A DNA stretch of 64,000 bases from Arcicella sp040387735 (GCA_040387735.1 JAZKDE010000043.1:37084-101083); one strand, 5' to 3'; positions 26,462 through 36,092 are shown, counted from the stretch's first letter. The notes: generated from the letters alone by a model not told the origin. Numbers and translations: made by a program.

Positions 26462-26500
26462 ATAAAATGTACTTATTTTTCCGTTTGAAAAAATATTCTG

Positions 26501-26536
26501 TAATACGTCATGGGTTTTAAAACCCGTGACGTATTA
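26501..26536. repeat. 36-bp palindrome after the glycosidase cluster
   Basis: TAATACGTCA-T-GGGTTTT / AAAACCC-G-TGACGTATTA: fully paired apart from one T-G. There is no T-run. Its GGTTTT...AAAACC centre resembles the palindrome at 20289. It may act as a terminator or be a dispersed repeat copy. Confidence 0.7.
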
Positions 26537-26585
26537 TCTTTAATAGCCTACGAATTTAATCTTACCAACCCATTCTCTTCGATTT

Positions 26586-26620
26586 CTATTTTCGACTATT
26601 CAAGTTCAATTTTCGACTTC
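26586..26620 (+). promoter_or_regulatory. putative LytTR operator (two 9-bp direct repeats, 12 bp apart)
   Basis: TTTTCGACT at 26589-26597 and again at 26610-26618, with exactly 12 bp between, so centres are 21 bp (two helix turns) apart. This is the geometry known for AgrA/ComE-type LytTR sites. It lies 68 bp before the LytTR response-regulator gene, suggesting autoregulation. The sequence match is seen; the binding is inferred. Confidence 0.55.
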
Positions 26621-26686
26621 TCGTGCTAAATATTTTGTATTTTCTCCTTTTTATTTCATACTTTAAAGATAAATATCAGATTAAGT

Positions 26687-27460
26687 ATGAAAGCAATTAT
26701 CATTGAAGACGAAAAATTGGTGGCAAGGGAGCTCTCTATGAAAATTGCCGAAATTGATGCCGATTTAAAGATTTTAGAAGTTTTACCAAGCGTAAAAACT
26801 GCCTTAAAATGGTTTGATGAAAATCTCGAACCTGATGTAATTTTTGCGGATATTCAATTATCTGACGGGGTTAGTTTTGAGATTTTTGAGAAGTTTGCTA
26901 TTTCTTGCCCCATTATTTTTACCACTTCCTATAACGAATACGCTATTCGTGCTTTTAAGGTTAATGGCATAGATTATTTACTAAAACCTGTTGAACCCGA
27001 AGAGTTGGAAAAAGCCATTAAAAAGGCTAAAAAAATCAATAAAAGTCAATCCAAATCTGCTTTAGACCTCAACCAATTGGTCGAAATGCTGAAATCTTCT
27101 GAGAATACAAAACCCGTTTATAAAGAGCATTTTCTCTGTAATCATCGCAATGCTTGGGTTCCCGTTAAAACGGAAGAAATGGCATTTTTCATGTACGATA
27201 CGCTCATATACGTATACACAAAAACGCAAGAAAAATACAATATGGATTCTGATTCGATGGATGAAATTGAGGAAATGCTCAATCCTGATCAGTTTTTTAG
27301 GGTCAATCGGCAATTTATTATTAATCGAGATTTTGTCCAAAGAGTTTGGGGCATCGAAAACTCAAAAATGATGATTAAACTTAAAGAACCTCACCAAGCC
27401 ATTGAAATAGATATAAGTCGTCAAAAAGCACCAATCTTCAAAAAATGGCTTGAAAAATGA
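26687..27460 (+). CDS. LytTR-type response regulator
   Basis: A two-component regulator of 257 residues. Its receiver (1-120) has acidic pocket E7/D8, phosphate acceptor D55 (VIFADIQLSDG), Thr79/80 and Lys100 (YLLKPVEP). A linker rich in K/S follows, then a LytTR DNA-binding domain (about 150-257; MAFFMYDTLIYVYTK, FFRVNRQFIINRDFVQRV). Its stop overlaps the start of the kinase gene by four bases (ATGA), so the two are translationally coupled and form one system. A matching direct repeat upstream suggests it regulates its own operon. It is near glycosidase and fibre genes, which may be targets. Confidence 0.95.
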   Translation: MKAIIIEDEKLVARELSMKIAEIDADLKILEVLPSVKTALKWFDENLEPDVIFADIQLSDGVSFEIFEKFAISCPIIFTTSYNEYAIRAFKVNGIDYLLKPVEPEELEKAIKKAKKINKSQSKSALDLNQLVEMLKSSENTKPVYKEHFLCNHRNAWVPVKTEEMAFFMYDTLIYVYTKTQEKYNMDSDSMDEIEEMLNPDQFFRVNRQFIINRDFVQRVWGIENSKMMIKLKEPHQAIEIDISRQKAPIFKKWLEK

Positions 27461-30400
27461 AAAAATTATTTGACTTTCGAGGTGTATTTTTCTATACTAA
27501 CTGGAAGAATATCCGCAATATTTCAAGTTTATTGCTATTTTTCCTTTTGGGTTCAAGTGAAATAACTGATGCTCAAACACCCCGAAATCACTTCATTTTC
27601 AAGCAATTTATTGACGAAAAAGGTACATTGTCCAATATCGTCAGTTGCTTTTTAGAAGATAAGGATGGCTTTTTATGGATTGGAACGAGTGGCGGATTAA
27701 AGAGATTTGACGGCTATAATCTTGTTATTTTCAAGCACGAAAAAGGCAACCCAAATTCGTTGACGCACAGCGTAGTTCAATCATTATGCGAAGATAATCT
27801 CGGTCGAATTTGGGTTGGAACTGGCGAGGGAATTGGTTATTTCGATAAGAAAACGAACCATTTTATCAATCTCCCCGAATTCAATAAAAGTGGATACGTT
27901 TGTTTTAATATTTTGTGCGATAATACGGGCAACATCTGGTTTTCGATTCGAGGAAAAGGACTATTTCAATACTCTGAAAAAACAAAAAACTTCATCAATG
28001 ATTCAAACAACAAATCTTCCATAGACAATAATTGGATTGACAGAAAAGGCATCATTCTCGACCCATTAAAAAGAGGCTTATGGATGGTAACTGACGCAGG
28101 AATCAACTTTTTTGATTTTTCGAAGAAACAGTTTTTCAACCGAGGAAATAATCCCAAAAATATTTCAATTTTCAAATTACCTAACATCAAAAGTATTGCT
28201 TTAGACGAAGCCAATATTATTTTTTACGACTTTGATTTACAGACACTTAACTACTTTAGCATTCTAAAAGAGCAAGTAATAAAAGAACTACCCTTAAAAA
28301 ATATCTTCCATAATAAACAAGTCGAAATTAGGTATATTTTTGCGGACAAACAGCATAATTTATGGTTAAGTGATTGGTTTGATTACTGTTATTATTACGA
28401 TATTAAAACTCAAAAAGCATTTCCATTAGTCAACGACCCTTCAAAACCAACTACTATTGCGGCTAATTCATTTTGGGCTGTTTACGAGCATAAAGGAGGC
28501 AGTATTTGGCTTGGAACGAACGATGGAATTTCAATAACAAATCCCGTCCATAATTTTTATGAAATCTACGACCTTGCTTTATTATATCCAAAACTAAAAA
28601 ATGAAAATCAACTATACTCATTTTTAGAAGATTCAGCCGATAATACTTGGTGGTTGTCTGCCACGCCCAATAGCTTCGTTCACTACTACCCAAAAACCAA
28701 TCAATTAGAAGTTTTTAATATTCCTTTCATCAGAAATCAAAGCATTCAGGCTTTAATTGACTATCAAAATAATATTTACGTAGTTGCATCTGAATCGTTT
28801 CTTTTCTTCGATAAAAAGAAGAAAAAATTAATAGCATTGCCTTTGCCTGATAGCCTAATTGCCAATAATCACATTGCTCACACCATGCAAAAAGGGGATT
28901 CTATCTGGTTTTTTGGCAATAATTCTTACGCTTATTCTTATAAAATTTCTACGCAAAAATGGACTTACTATCCCATTCTGACCAACTCTTTGATGGACAT
29001 TTCTTGCTCAGAAGTTGATAATCATGGAGACATTTGGATTGCGATTCAGACGAAAGGATTAGCTAAATTCTCAAAAAAGAAACAAGCATTTGAACTTGTA
29101 AACACCGCAAATGACCTTGAATTCAAGAAAATTTGGCACTATGCTATTCAGAAAGATACAAAGGGGAATTTCTGGATTGGGTCTTTTTATGAAGTAATAG
29201 AATTTGACCCAATCACTCAAAAATTCCATAATTCATTAGATGTCAATGTAATAGCCGATATGATTGTTGATAAAAATGATAATATCTGGACGGCTGCCTA
29301 CAACGACATTTCGGTTTTCTTTCCAAATAGAAAAAAATCCGTCACCGAAACTATCCCCATTAACAAAGGAAACTTCAATATGAATTGGCGTAACTCCCTT
29401 TATTGTTTAAAAAATGGGCAAATCATTTCTCTGATAAAAGGAAATGTAGTAAAGATTTTTCCTTCAAAACTAATTTCATCTTCCACAAAAGATAAGGTTT
29501 TGATTAGTAAAATCACCTTAGTTAATGATGAAATATTGCTTCATAATGATACATCTGCGGTTGGTTTAGCGTCTTCAGAAAATGGATTTAGCGTCTATTT
29601 TTCTACTTTAAATCCACCCGATGAGCAAAAATACAAATACACTTATCAGTTGTCAAACTATAATAAATCTTGGGTTTCTCTACCGAATAATAACGCAACT
29701 TTTTCTAATCTTGACGGTGGTGACTATGTTTTTCAGGTAAAAGGAATTGACAATAATGGCTATGAAACACCCATCAGTAGGCTAAAAATTCATATTGATA
29801 CAGTTTTCTATAAAAGTAAATGGTTTCTGTATGGTTGCGTGTTTTTGATTTGCTCGTTGTTCTACGCTTTCATGCGTTTTAGGGCAGAAGAAAGGTCAAA
29901 AATCTATCATTTGAGAATGCAATCTACCCGATTAGAGAAAGATAAAACCGAGATTCAATACCAAAATCTCATCAATCATTTGAATCCTCATTTCTTGTTT
30001 AACAGCTTAACGTCTCTGAACAGTTTAATTATGACAGAACCCAAAGAAGCTTCAAAATTCTTACAGAAACTGTCATTAATTTATCGGTATATTTTACAAA
30101 ATAAAGACAAAGACATTGTCAGTTTAGAGCAAGAAGTAGGTTTTGTAAAGCATTATATCAATCTCCAAAAATCACGTTTTGAAGACGGTTTGCAGATAAA
30201 TATTTCCATTGAAAAAGAATATTTACCGTGTGGAATTGTTCCCGTTACGCTACAAAATCTCCTCGAAAATGCAATCAAACACAACACTATCGAAGAAGAC
30301 AATCCCCTAATTATCAATGTATTAATTAAAGACAACTATCTTTTAGTCAGAAATAATTTACAGAAAAAGAAATTTGTAGAAACGTCTAACAAACAAGGAC

Positions 30401-30498
30401 TGGAAAGCTTAAAAAGCTTGTACAAATACCTAACTAATAAACCTTTGGAAACGGTTGAAAATGACCAATATTTTACCGTAAAAATTCCTTTATTATAA
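27457..30498 (+). CDS. LytS-type histidine kinase with periplasmic beta-propeller sensor
   Basis: A 1013-residue membrane sensor. After a signal/anchor (about residues 23-40), repeated two-component propeller blades (DGFLWIGTSGGLKRFDGYN, GRIWVGTGEGIGYFDKK, GNIWFSIRGKGLFQYSE, GSIWLGTNDGISI) make up a large periplasmic domain. It ends in a Y_Y_Y domain (YTYQLSNYNKSWVSLPNNNATFSNLDGGDYVFQVKG, about 720-780). A TM helix (788-807) leads to a His_kinase domain with H845 in LNPHFLFNSL and an ATPase N-box LLENAIKHNT. The glycine-rich end is weak, as usual in LytS kinases. Such propellers in Bacteroidota often sense oligosaccharides, so sugar sensing beside glycosidases is plausible but unproven. It overlaps its regulator gene by 4 bp. 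Confidence 0.95.
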   Translation: MKKLFDFRGVFFYTNWKNIRNISSLLLFFLLGSSEITDAQTPRNHFIFKQFIDEKGTLSNIVSCFLEDKDGFLWIGTSGGLKRFDGYNLVIFKHEKGNPNSLTHSVVQSLCEDNLGRIWVGTGEGIGYFDKKTNHFINLPEFNKSGYVCFNILCDNTGNIWFSIRGKGLFQYSEKTKNFINDSNNKSSIDNNWIDRKGIILDPLKRGLWMVTDAGINFFDFSKKQFFNRGNNPKNISIFKLPNIKSIALDEANIIFYDFDLQTLNYFSILKEQVIKELPLKNIFHNKQVEIRYIFADKQHNLWLSDWFDYCYYYDIKTQKAFPLVNDPSKPTTIAANSFWAVYEHKGGSIWLGTNDGISITNPVHNFYEIYDLALLYPKLKNENQLYSFLEDSADNTWWLSATPNSFVHYYPKTNQLEVFNIPFIRNQSIQALIDYQNNIYVVASESFLFFDKKKKKLIALPLPDSLIANNHIAHTMQKGDSIWFFGNNSYAYSYKISTQKWTYYPILTNSLMDISCSEVDNHGDIWIAIQTKGLAKFSKKKQAFELVNTANDLEFKKIWHYAIQKDTKGNFWIGSFYEVIEFDPITQKFHNSLDVNVIADMIVDKNDNIWTAAYNDISVFFPNRKKSVTETIPINKGNFNMNWRNSLYCLKNGQIISLIKGNVVKIFPSKLISSSTKDKVLISKITLVNDEILLHNDTSAVGLASSENGFSVYFSTLNPPDEQKYKYTYQLSNYNKSWVSLPNNNATFSNLDGGDYVFQVKGIDNNGYETPISRLKIHIDTVFYKSKWFLYGCVFLICSLFYAFMRFRAEERSKIYHLRMQSTRLEKDKTEIQYQNLINHLNPHFLFNSLTSLNSLIMTEPKEASKFLQKLSLIYRYILQNKDKDIVSLEQEVGFVKHYINLQKSRFEDGLQINISIEKEYLPCGIVPVTLQNLLENAIKHNTIEEDNPLIINVLIKDNYLLVRNNLQKKKFVETSNKQGLESLKSLYKYLTNKPLETVENDQYFTVKIPLL

Positions 30499-30747
30499 TT
30501 TTACAATGGCTTATTCTTCGACCTATTTTCTCTTTATTTTCTTCCCTTCAAAACCATTCGATTCTTATTTTTTACCATTTGACAACCCGTTTTGTCAGTT
30601 CACTTGGTTTTATTTTTTTGATTTAGTTTGATTTTACACCTTTGAATCAAAGTCTTACCTCAACCAATTCTCGCCCACTATAAATTTTCGTGCTACTATA
30701 ATCAATTAACTATTAAAAACTTAATGAAATTTACTTCTAATAACACT

Positions 30748-32480
30748 ATGAAAAAACATCCTTTAATAAAAATGTTTATCCTTTTCTTATGCCTAATTTC
30801 GGGAGGAAAAATCTTTGCCCAATTAGGCGTTAATGCCAATGGAGCTGCTCCCGATAGTAATGCGATGTTGGATATTAGTAGCACGACCAAAGGGTTATTA
30901 ATTCCCCGCATGACAACTACTGAACGGACTGCTCTCGCCCATACGCAAGGTCTTACGGTATTTGACATTACAACCAACGGGTATTGGTATTCTAACGGTA
31001 CTGCATGGATAAATTTGGCGACGATTTCCAGTGCCAGTTGGCTTAGTTTGGGCAATAATATTTATAACAATAATACGGGAAATGTTGGAATTGGAACGAA
31101 TAATCCCGTCGCTCCCCTCAATATTTATAATCCCGCAGGTGCTTTAACGCTCTATCAAACGAGTAATACGGGTTCGTTGATGACCGATGGTTTTTTAACG
31201 GGTATCGCAAATATTGGACTGAGTGCCTTTGTGATGAACTACGAAAATGGCCCTTTGATATTAGGCACTAATTCCGTCACAAGAATTAAAATTGAAGGTA
31301 ATGGAAAGGTCGGAATCGGTACTGCGACACCCCTTTCTTTGCTCCATGTTAAAGATGGAAGCGTTTTATTTTCGGGGCTTGATTACTTTTCGGGAAATCC
31401 CGCCAAACCACCCATTTCGGGTAAAGGAACTCGTACTTTTTGGTACGCCGAAAAATCTGCGTTCAGANNNNNNNNNNCGGTTTTCCCGATGCAGATACTA
31501 CCAATTTTCATAATTGGGACAGAGATAGCATTGGGGTATTTTCCTTTGCCTCGGGTTTTAATACCAAAGCAAGGGGTGATTTTTCAGTTGCCATGGGCGA
31601 AAAATCTTATGCTCTCGGCAATTCTGCAATGGCATTAGGTAATGGAAATATTGCCAAAGGAAATTTCTCCATCACAGCGGGCAGTAATAACATAGCCGAA
31701 GGAGAATCTTCAACCGCATTTGGTAATGGTACAAAAGCCTCGGGCATTTTTTCTTTTGCCTCGGGTGAATTTTCCAGAAGTAGCGGAAATTATTCCACTA
31801 CATTTGGCAGCAATACCGAAGCATCTGGGACTTTTTCAACTGCTTTTGGTAATTCAACCACTGCCAGCGGAGCGAATTCGACGGCAATGGGACGAAATGC
31901 GAACACAAATAATCACACGAGCACTTTTTGTATTGCTGGCGTTGGCGGAAATTTAATTACCTCAAATACTGCCGATAATCAGATGATGATGCGGTTTGAT
32001 AATTATACTTTTTTCGTGGGTTCTGACCCATTTACAAATTATGCTTTTCTGGTAAATGCTACCAATGGGTGGCAACACACTTCTGATATTCGTAAAAAAG
32101 AAAACTTTATTGAACTCAATGGCGAAACTGTTTTGAAGAAAATTGCAAAAATTCCTTTTTATTCGTGGAACTTTAAAGGAAAAGAAATGAAGGAATATCG
32201 TCATTACGGCATCATGGCTCAGGATTTTTATCACAGTTTCGGGAAAGATGATTTGGGCATAATTGGAAACGATACCACTGTAAGTGCATTAGATTTATTG
32301 GGAGTGGCTTATTCGGGAATAAAAGCCCTCGAAAAACGAACGCAAGATTTACAAATCCAGAATGAATTTTTATTTCACGAAATTGCAGCCTTGAAAGCTC
32401 TGATTCAACCCAAACGCAATAAATATACTTTGAAGAAATCTCATCCAGCAAAAAAAGAAGAGCTTTTTACCGTGAAATAA
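30748..32480 (+). CDS. surface fibre protein: YadA-like head repeats plus S74 intramolecular chaperone (one gene across an N gap)
   Basis: Secreted trimeric fibre or adhesin-like protein. The signal peptide starts at 30748 (MKKHPLIKMFILFLCLISGGKIFAQ); an ATG at 30724 is in frame but longer. The N-part has GNVGIGTNNP-type repeats (VGIGTATPLSLLHVKDG). The C-part has YadA-head repeats (SFASGFNTKARGDFSVAMGEKSYALG and onwards) and an S74 chaperone (SDIRKKENFIEL...YGIMAQDF), which usually cleaves itself off after trimerisation. The 10 N at 31468-31477 shift the frame; the parts join if the true gap is 2 modulo 3 bases. A 2-base gap would restore the usual AFRAG motif. It is therefore one gene, not a frameshift. 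S74 tails also occur on phage fibres, but no phage genes are near. Confidence 0.82.
31468..31477. other. assembly gap (10 N)
   Basis: Ten N of placeholder length inside the fibre gene. The frame on either side differs, so the true length is not 10 but 2 modulo 3. Confidence 0.98.
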
Positions 32481-32505
32481 TTTGACTGTTCCTAATACAA
32501 TCCCG

Positions 32506-35028
32506 ATGAAACCAATATTTACCCTGCTCTTTTTACTCTTTATTAATCGCTCAATTTTTGCCCAAATCACTTACGATATTGGTCCAACGTATCCTAAAAC
32601 CAAACTCAGTCAAGTACCGTGGAAAACTTTGGGAGCGGGCGATGTCGTCAATATTCACTATGANNNNNNNNNNAACCCTTACAAAGAAAAATTTCTAATT
32701 TCAACCAGTGGAACTACCGCAAATCCAATCAAAATAATTGGGATTGCAGGACCAAATGGCGAGAAACCAATTATTGATGGCGACCACGCCAATGCCATTT
32801 CGGGACAAATGTGTTATGCCCAAACCCAGCCTTACGGACTCATTTTTATAGAACCTGGCGTTGATGGCAACGGAAATTGTCCAAATGGCTCATATTCAGC
32901 CATTCCGCATGATATTGTGATTGACGGTTTAGAAATTAGAAATGCACACTCAAATTTCACATTTTCTGTAAATAATGGAGTTCAACAATCATACGATGTT
33001 TTTAGCTGTGGAATCTATGCCGAACGTGTTCAAAATCTTGTGGTTCGGAACTGTAATTTCAATCATTGTGGATTAGGATTATTCATTAATTCAAAATTCG
33101 GAACGCACGCTCTTTCCAAAAATATTTTAGTCGAAAGAAATTATTTTACCCAAAATGGATTAGTCGGCGATGGACATTTACACAATTCTTATATTGAAGC
33201 TGAAGACGTAATTTATCAATATAATTTCTACGACCACTTGGTTTGGGGTTCTTACGGAGCCAGTATTAAAGACCGTTCGGCAGGAAATATTATTCGTTAT
33301 AACTGGATTGTAGCTTCTGATGGACACGCCATTCAAATTCCAGAAGCACAGGGCGGACAGGGTTACCTTGACCAATTGCCCAAATACAAAGAAACTTTTG
33401 TGTACGGAAATATTATTTACAACAGCAAACAAGGAGCTGCTCGGATTGTGCGTTACGGGGGCGACCAAGGTATTTATCAAAATTATCGACAAGGAACTTT
33501 ATATTTTTACAACAATACGCTCATTGATGAAGGCGATAAAATTGGGGCTCCAGGAGCAAATCGGTATCAAACAGCGGTATTTTTACTGCCCGATAAAGGC
33601 GAAGTCGGGGATATTCCCATTGTTGAAAAAGTAGATTGTCGGAATAATGTCATTTACAATACCAATGCTACCGCTGGTTTTCCTGCCACGACACTTTGCT
33701 TAATGTCCACTGATTTGACGGGAACGGTGAATATGACCAATAACTGGCGGAGTCCTGGTATCGTTGATTTTGTAGCCTACTATCAATCCACCAATACAGG
33801 AACGGTTACCCACACCAATTCTATTTATGGAAATGCAGGACAAAATCTGCCTAATTTCAACAACTATTTAACGCAAGATTATTCGCTTTCGCCTAATTCA
33901 AATGCTGTAAATCAAGGTACCATTTTGATAAATGCTGCCGTTGGACATCCCGTTTTGGAGGAATATGTAAAGGATTTTTTGTCAAAACCCCGCAATACCG
34001 TCGGGCCAATTGATTTGGGAGCTTACGAAAATATGCTTGTTCCGCCCATCGCAGTTACCAATATGACCATTTTACCCACAACCTTATCCATAGGAATGGG
34101 ACAAAATACCCAACTTACTGCCACCATTTTACCAGCCAATGCCAGTGATAAAACCATTATTTGGACGAGTAGTAATTCAGCCATTGCAAGCGTTATCAAT
34201 GGACAAATAACGGGCGTAAGTGGGGGTATAACCACAATCACTGCCACAACAAATGACGGTGGCTTTTCGGCAAGCTGTCAAGTAACCGTCAAACAAACGA
34301 TTGTGCAATGGGATTTTAAAAATCAGTCAAGAAATGCTTCATTAGGGCTTTCAGCAAATCTTTTACAGCAAATTTCGAGAGAAAACACTTATACAGGAAC
34401 GTATGATTTCACCACAACGGGGGCTAATGGAACGGGCGATTTTTGTCTGAGTTCACCCAATTGGGATAATGGAATGAACAACGATTATTGGTTAATAAAT
34501 TTCACAACATTGGGTTTTCAAAACCTTAAAATTTCGTCCATTCAACGAGGCTCAGGCGTTGGACCAAGTGATTTTAAAATTCAATATCGAATTGGAAATA
34601 CGGGAATTTGGACCGACCTCACAACCGTAAAAGCATTGACTGATTGGGTAAGTGGCGTCATTTCAAATTTGACCTTACCAGTTACTTGCGATAACCAATC
34701 CAATATGCAAATTCGGTGGTTACTTACGTCAAATACCGCCGTCAATAATGCCCCAATTCTATCAACGGGCAATGGGAGAATTGATGAAATTATCGTGATT
34801 GGTGACCCTTTACCACCCTGTCCCAACACATATTCTTTTGCTGGGAATATATTAACGGGAAAATACGATGCCGCAACCTTTATTATTACCCAAAATAATA
34901 CGCTCACTCAAGTAATTTCTGGTTCCGATGTGATTTTAAATGGCGGGAATTTCATTACTTTACAACCAAATTTTGAAGCTCAAGCTAATAGTTTATTTAA
35001 AGCCTATATTGGCGGCTGCGGATATTAA
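32506..35028 (+). CDS. secreted right-handed beta-helix protein with Ig-like and C-terminal anchoring-type domain
   Basis: About 840 residues with a signal peptide (MKPIFTLLFLLFINRSIFAQ, start 32506). The N-terminal two thirds is a parallel beta-helix like those of polysaccharide lyases and pectinases (LVVRNCNFNHCGLGLFINS, NIIRYNWIVASDGHAIQIPE, TLYFYNNTLIDEGDK), though no lyase catalytic set was recognised. A Big_2 Ig-like domain follows (about 510-590, TILPTTLSIGMGQNTQLTATI), then a jelly-roll-like region. The end is a Bacteroidota C-terminal module (NFITLQPNFEAQANSLFKAYIGGC). A 10-N gap at 32664 falls near residue 54 in frame. It starts 26 bp after the fibre gene and likely acts on or binds a glycan outside the cell. 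Confidence 0.8.
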   Translation: MKPIFTLLFLLFINRSIFAQITYDIGPTYPKTKLSQVPWKTLGAGDVVNIHYXXXXNPYKEKFLISTSGTTANPIKIIGIAGPNGEKPIIDGDHANAISGQMCYAQTQPYGLIFIEPGVDGNGNCPNGSYSAIPHDIVIDGLEIRNAHSNFTFSVNNGVQQSYDVFSCGIYAERVQNLVVRNCNFNHCGLGLFINSKFGTHALSKNILVERNYFTQNGLVGDGHLHNSYIEAEDVIYQYNFYDHLVWGSYGASIKDRSAGNIIRYNWIVASDGHAIQIPEAQGGQGYLDQLPKYKETFVYGNIIYNSKQGAARIVRYGGDQGIYQNYRQGTLYFYNNTLIDEGDKIGAPGANRYQTAVFLLPDKGEVGDIPIVEKVDCRNNVIYNTNATAGFPATTLCLMSTDLTGTVNMTNNWRSPGIVDFVAYYQSTNTGTVTHTNSIYGNAGQNLPNFNNYLTQDYSLSPNSNAVNQGTILINAAVGHPVLEEYVKDFLSKPRNTVGPIDLGAYENMLVPPIAVTNMTILPTTLSIGMGQNTQLTATILPANASDKTIIWTSSNSAIASVINGQITGVSGGITTITATTNDGGFSASCQVTVKQTIVQWDFKNQSRNASLGLSANLLQQISRENTYTGTYDFTTTGANGTGDFCLSSPNWDNGMNNDYWLINFTTLGFQNLKISSIQRGSGVGPSDFKIQYRIGNTGIWTDLTTVKALTDWVSGVISNLTLPVTCDNQSNMQIRWLLTSNTAVNNAPILSTGNGRIDEIIVIGDPLPPCPNTYSFAGNILTGKYDAATFIITQNNTLTQVISGSDVILNGGNFITLQPNFEAQANSLFKAYIGGCGY
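32664..32673. other. assembly gap (10 N)
   Basis: Ten N in the beta-helix gene. The frame is kept on either side, so the true length is 1 modulo 3. The missing part may be one to a few residues between HY and NPYKEKF. Confidence 0.98.
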
Positions 35029-35085
35029 AAATTAGCGTTTTAAAGATATATTCAAAAAAACATTAAACTTTTAATTCTAAATACC

Positions 35086-35538
35086 ATGAAATCTTTTTTT
35101 TACCTTCTACTACTCTGTGGGTTAACATTTGTTCACCAATCTTTTGCTCAGTTGCCCGTTGGATTTCCTGACGGTATTACCGTCGGAACTGGTGTAACGA
35201 TTCCTACTGGAAGTACCTACAAAATGGCAATTTCAGGAGGAATTATCACTGAAAAAGTACGTGTTGCCACCAATGGAACGACATTTTGGGCAGATTTTGT
35301 TTTTGACCCAAGCTACCAACTTCGCCCACTTGCGGAAGTTGAAAAATACATCAAAACAAATCAGCATTTACCAGAAATTCCTTCAACGGCTGATGTTACT
35401 AAAAATGGTATTGACTTGGCTGAAACCCAAGCACTTTTATTGCAAAAAGTAGAAGAATTAACGCTGTATGTTATTGAACAGAATAAGAAAATCGAAAAAT
35501 TAGAGAAAAAAGTTAAGCGACTTTCTCGGAAGCATTAA
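35086..35538 (+). CDS. small secreted S74-associated-type protein
   Basis: A 150-residue exported protein (signal MKSFFYLLLLCGLTFVHQSFAQ) with a glycine-rich start, the pattern FDPSYQLRPLAEVEKYIKTNQHLPEIPS, and a coiled-coil end (LLQKVEELTLYVIEQNKKIEKLEKKVKRL). The LAEVEKYIKxNxHLPEIPS motif is common on short Bacteroidota fibre-type proteins, usually at the C-terminus near S74-like domains. It follows the beta-helix gene by 57 bp on the same strand and may be a partner or trimerising component of the fibre cluster. Function is unproven. Confidence 0.75.
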   Translation: MKSFFYLLLLCGLTFVHQSFAQLPVGFPDGITVGTGVTIPTGSTYKMAISGGIITEKVRVATNGTTFWADFVFDPSYQLRPLAEVEKYIKTNQHLPEIPSTADVTKNGIDLAETQALLLQKVEELTLYVIEQNKKIEKLEKKVKRLSRKH

Positions 35539-35695
35539 TTTATTTTTCAAGTCAATCGGTGCGATTTCCAAATTAAAATTGCCATGAACAACAGGCAAAA
35601 GCAAATATTTCAAGAAGACGGAAACGTACTTTGGATGAGTTTTCATTTTATCAACACTCAACCATTTTAAACTTCAGTCTATTATTTAATTCAAT

Positions 35696-36079
35696 ATGCA
35701 ACACATTGAACATATCGGCATTGCCGTAAAAAACTTAGCATTCTCTAATGATTTATTCACAAAACTTTTAGGAACAAGCCCTTATAAATCGGAAGGAGTT
35801 ATGACTTCTTTTTTTCAGACTGGACAAACAAAAATTGAGCTTTTAGAAGCCACTAATCCAGATAGCCCTATTGCAAAATTTATTGAGAAAAAAGGGGAAG
35901 GAATTCACCACATTGCTTTTGAAGTAGCGGATATTTTGGCGGAAATGGAGAGATTAAAAAACGAAGGCTTTATCTTATTGAATGAAAAACCAAAACAAGG
36001 GGCTGATAATAAATTAGTGTGTTTTTTGCACCCCAAAGGCACGAATTCAGTATTGATAGAACTTTGTCAGAGTGTGTAA
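35696..36079 (+). CDS. mce: methylmalonyl-CoA epimerase
   Basis: Interconverts (R)- and (S)-methylmalonyl-CoA, linking propionyl-CoA to the TCA cycle through methylmalonyl-CoA mutase. The 127 residues make a vicinal-oxygen-chelate fold with the metal ligands of the family: His in IEHIGIAVKNL (near residue 7), the mid-protein region KIELLEATN, His in EGIHHIAFEV, and the C-terminal Glu in LIELCQ. Length and blocks match the family closely. No mutase or carboxylase genes adjoin it here. It stands alone between the fibre cluster and the envelope pair on the other strand. Confidence 0.95.
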   Translation: MQHIEHIGIAVKNLAFSNDLFTKLLGTSPYKSEGVMTSFFQTGQTKIELLEATNPDSPIAKFIEKKGEGIHHIAFEVADILAEMERLKNEGFILLNEKPKQGADNKLVCFLHPKGTNSVLIELCQSV

Positions 36080-36092
36080 AAGAGTTAGAAAA

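Noticed and set aside
31440..32480. A separate S74 gene starting at 31440, or a frameshifted pseudogene
   Set aside because: The start lies just before the N run, in the wrong frame for the upstream part; the frames join when the gap length is corrected, so it is one gene.
30748..35538. Prophage tail-fibre region (S74 domain)
   Set aside because: No terminase, portal, capsid, integrase or lysis genes nearby; signal peptides and an Ig-like domain fit cell-surface proteins.
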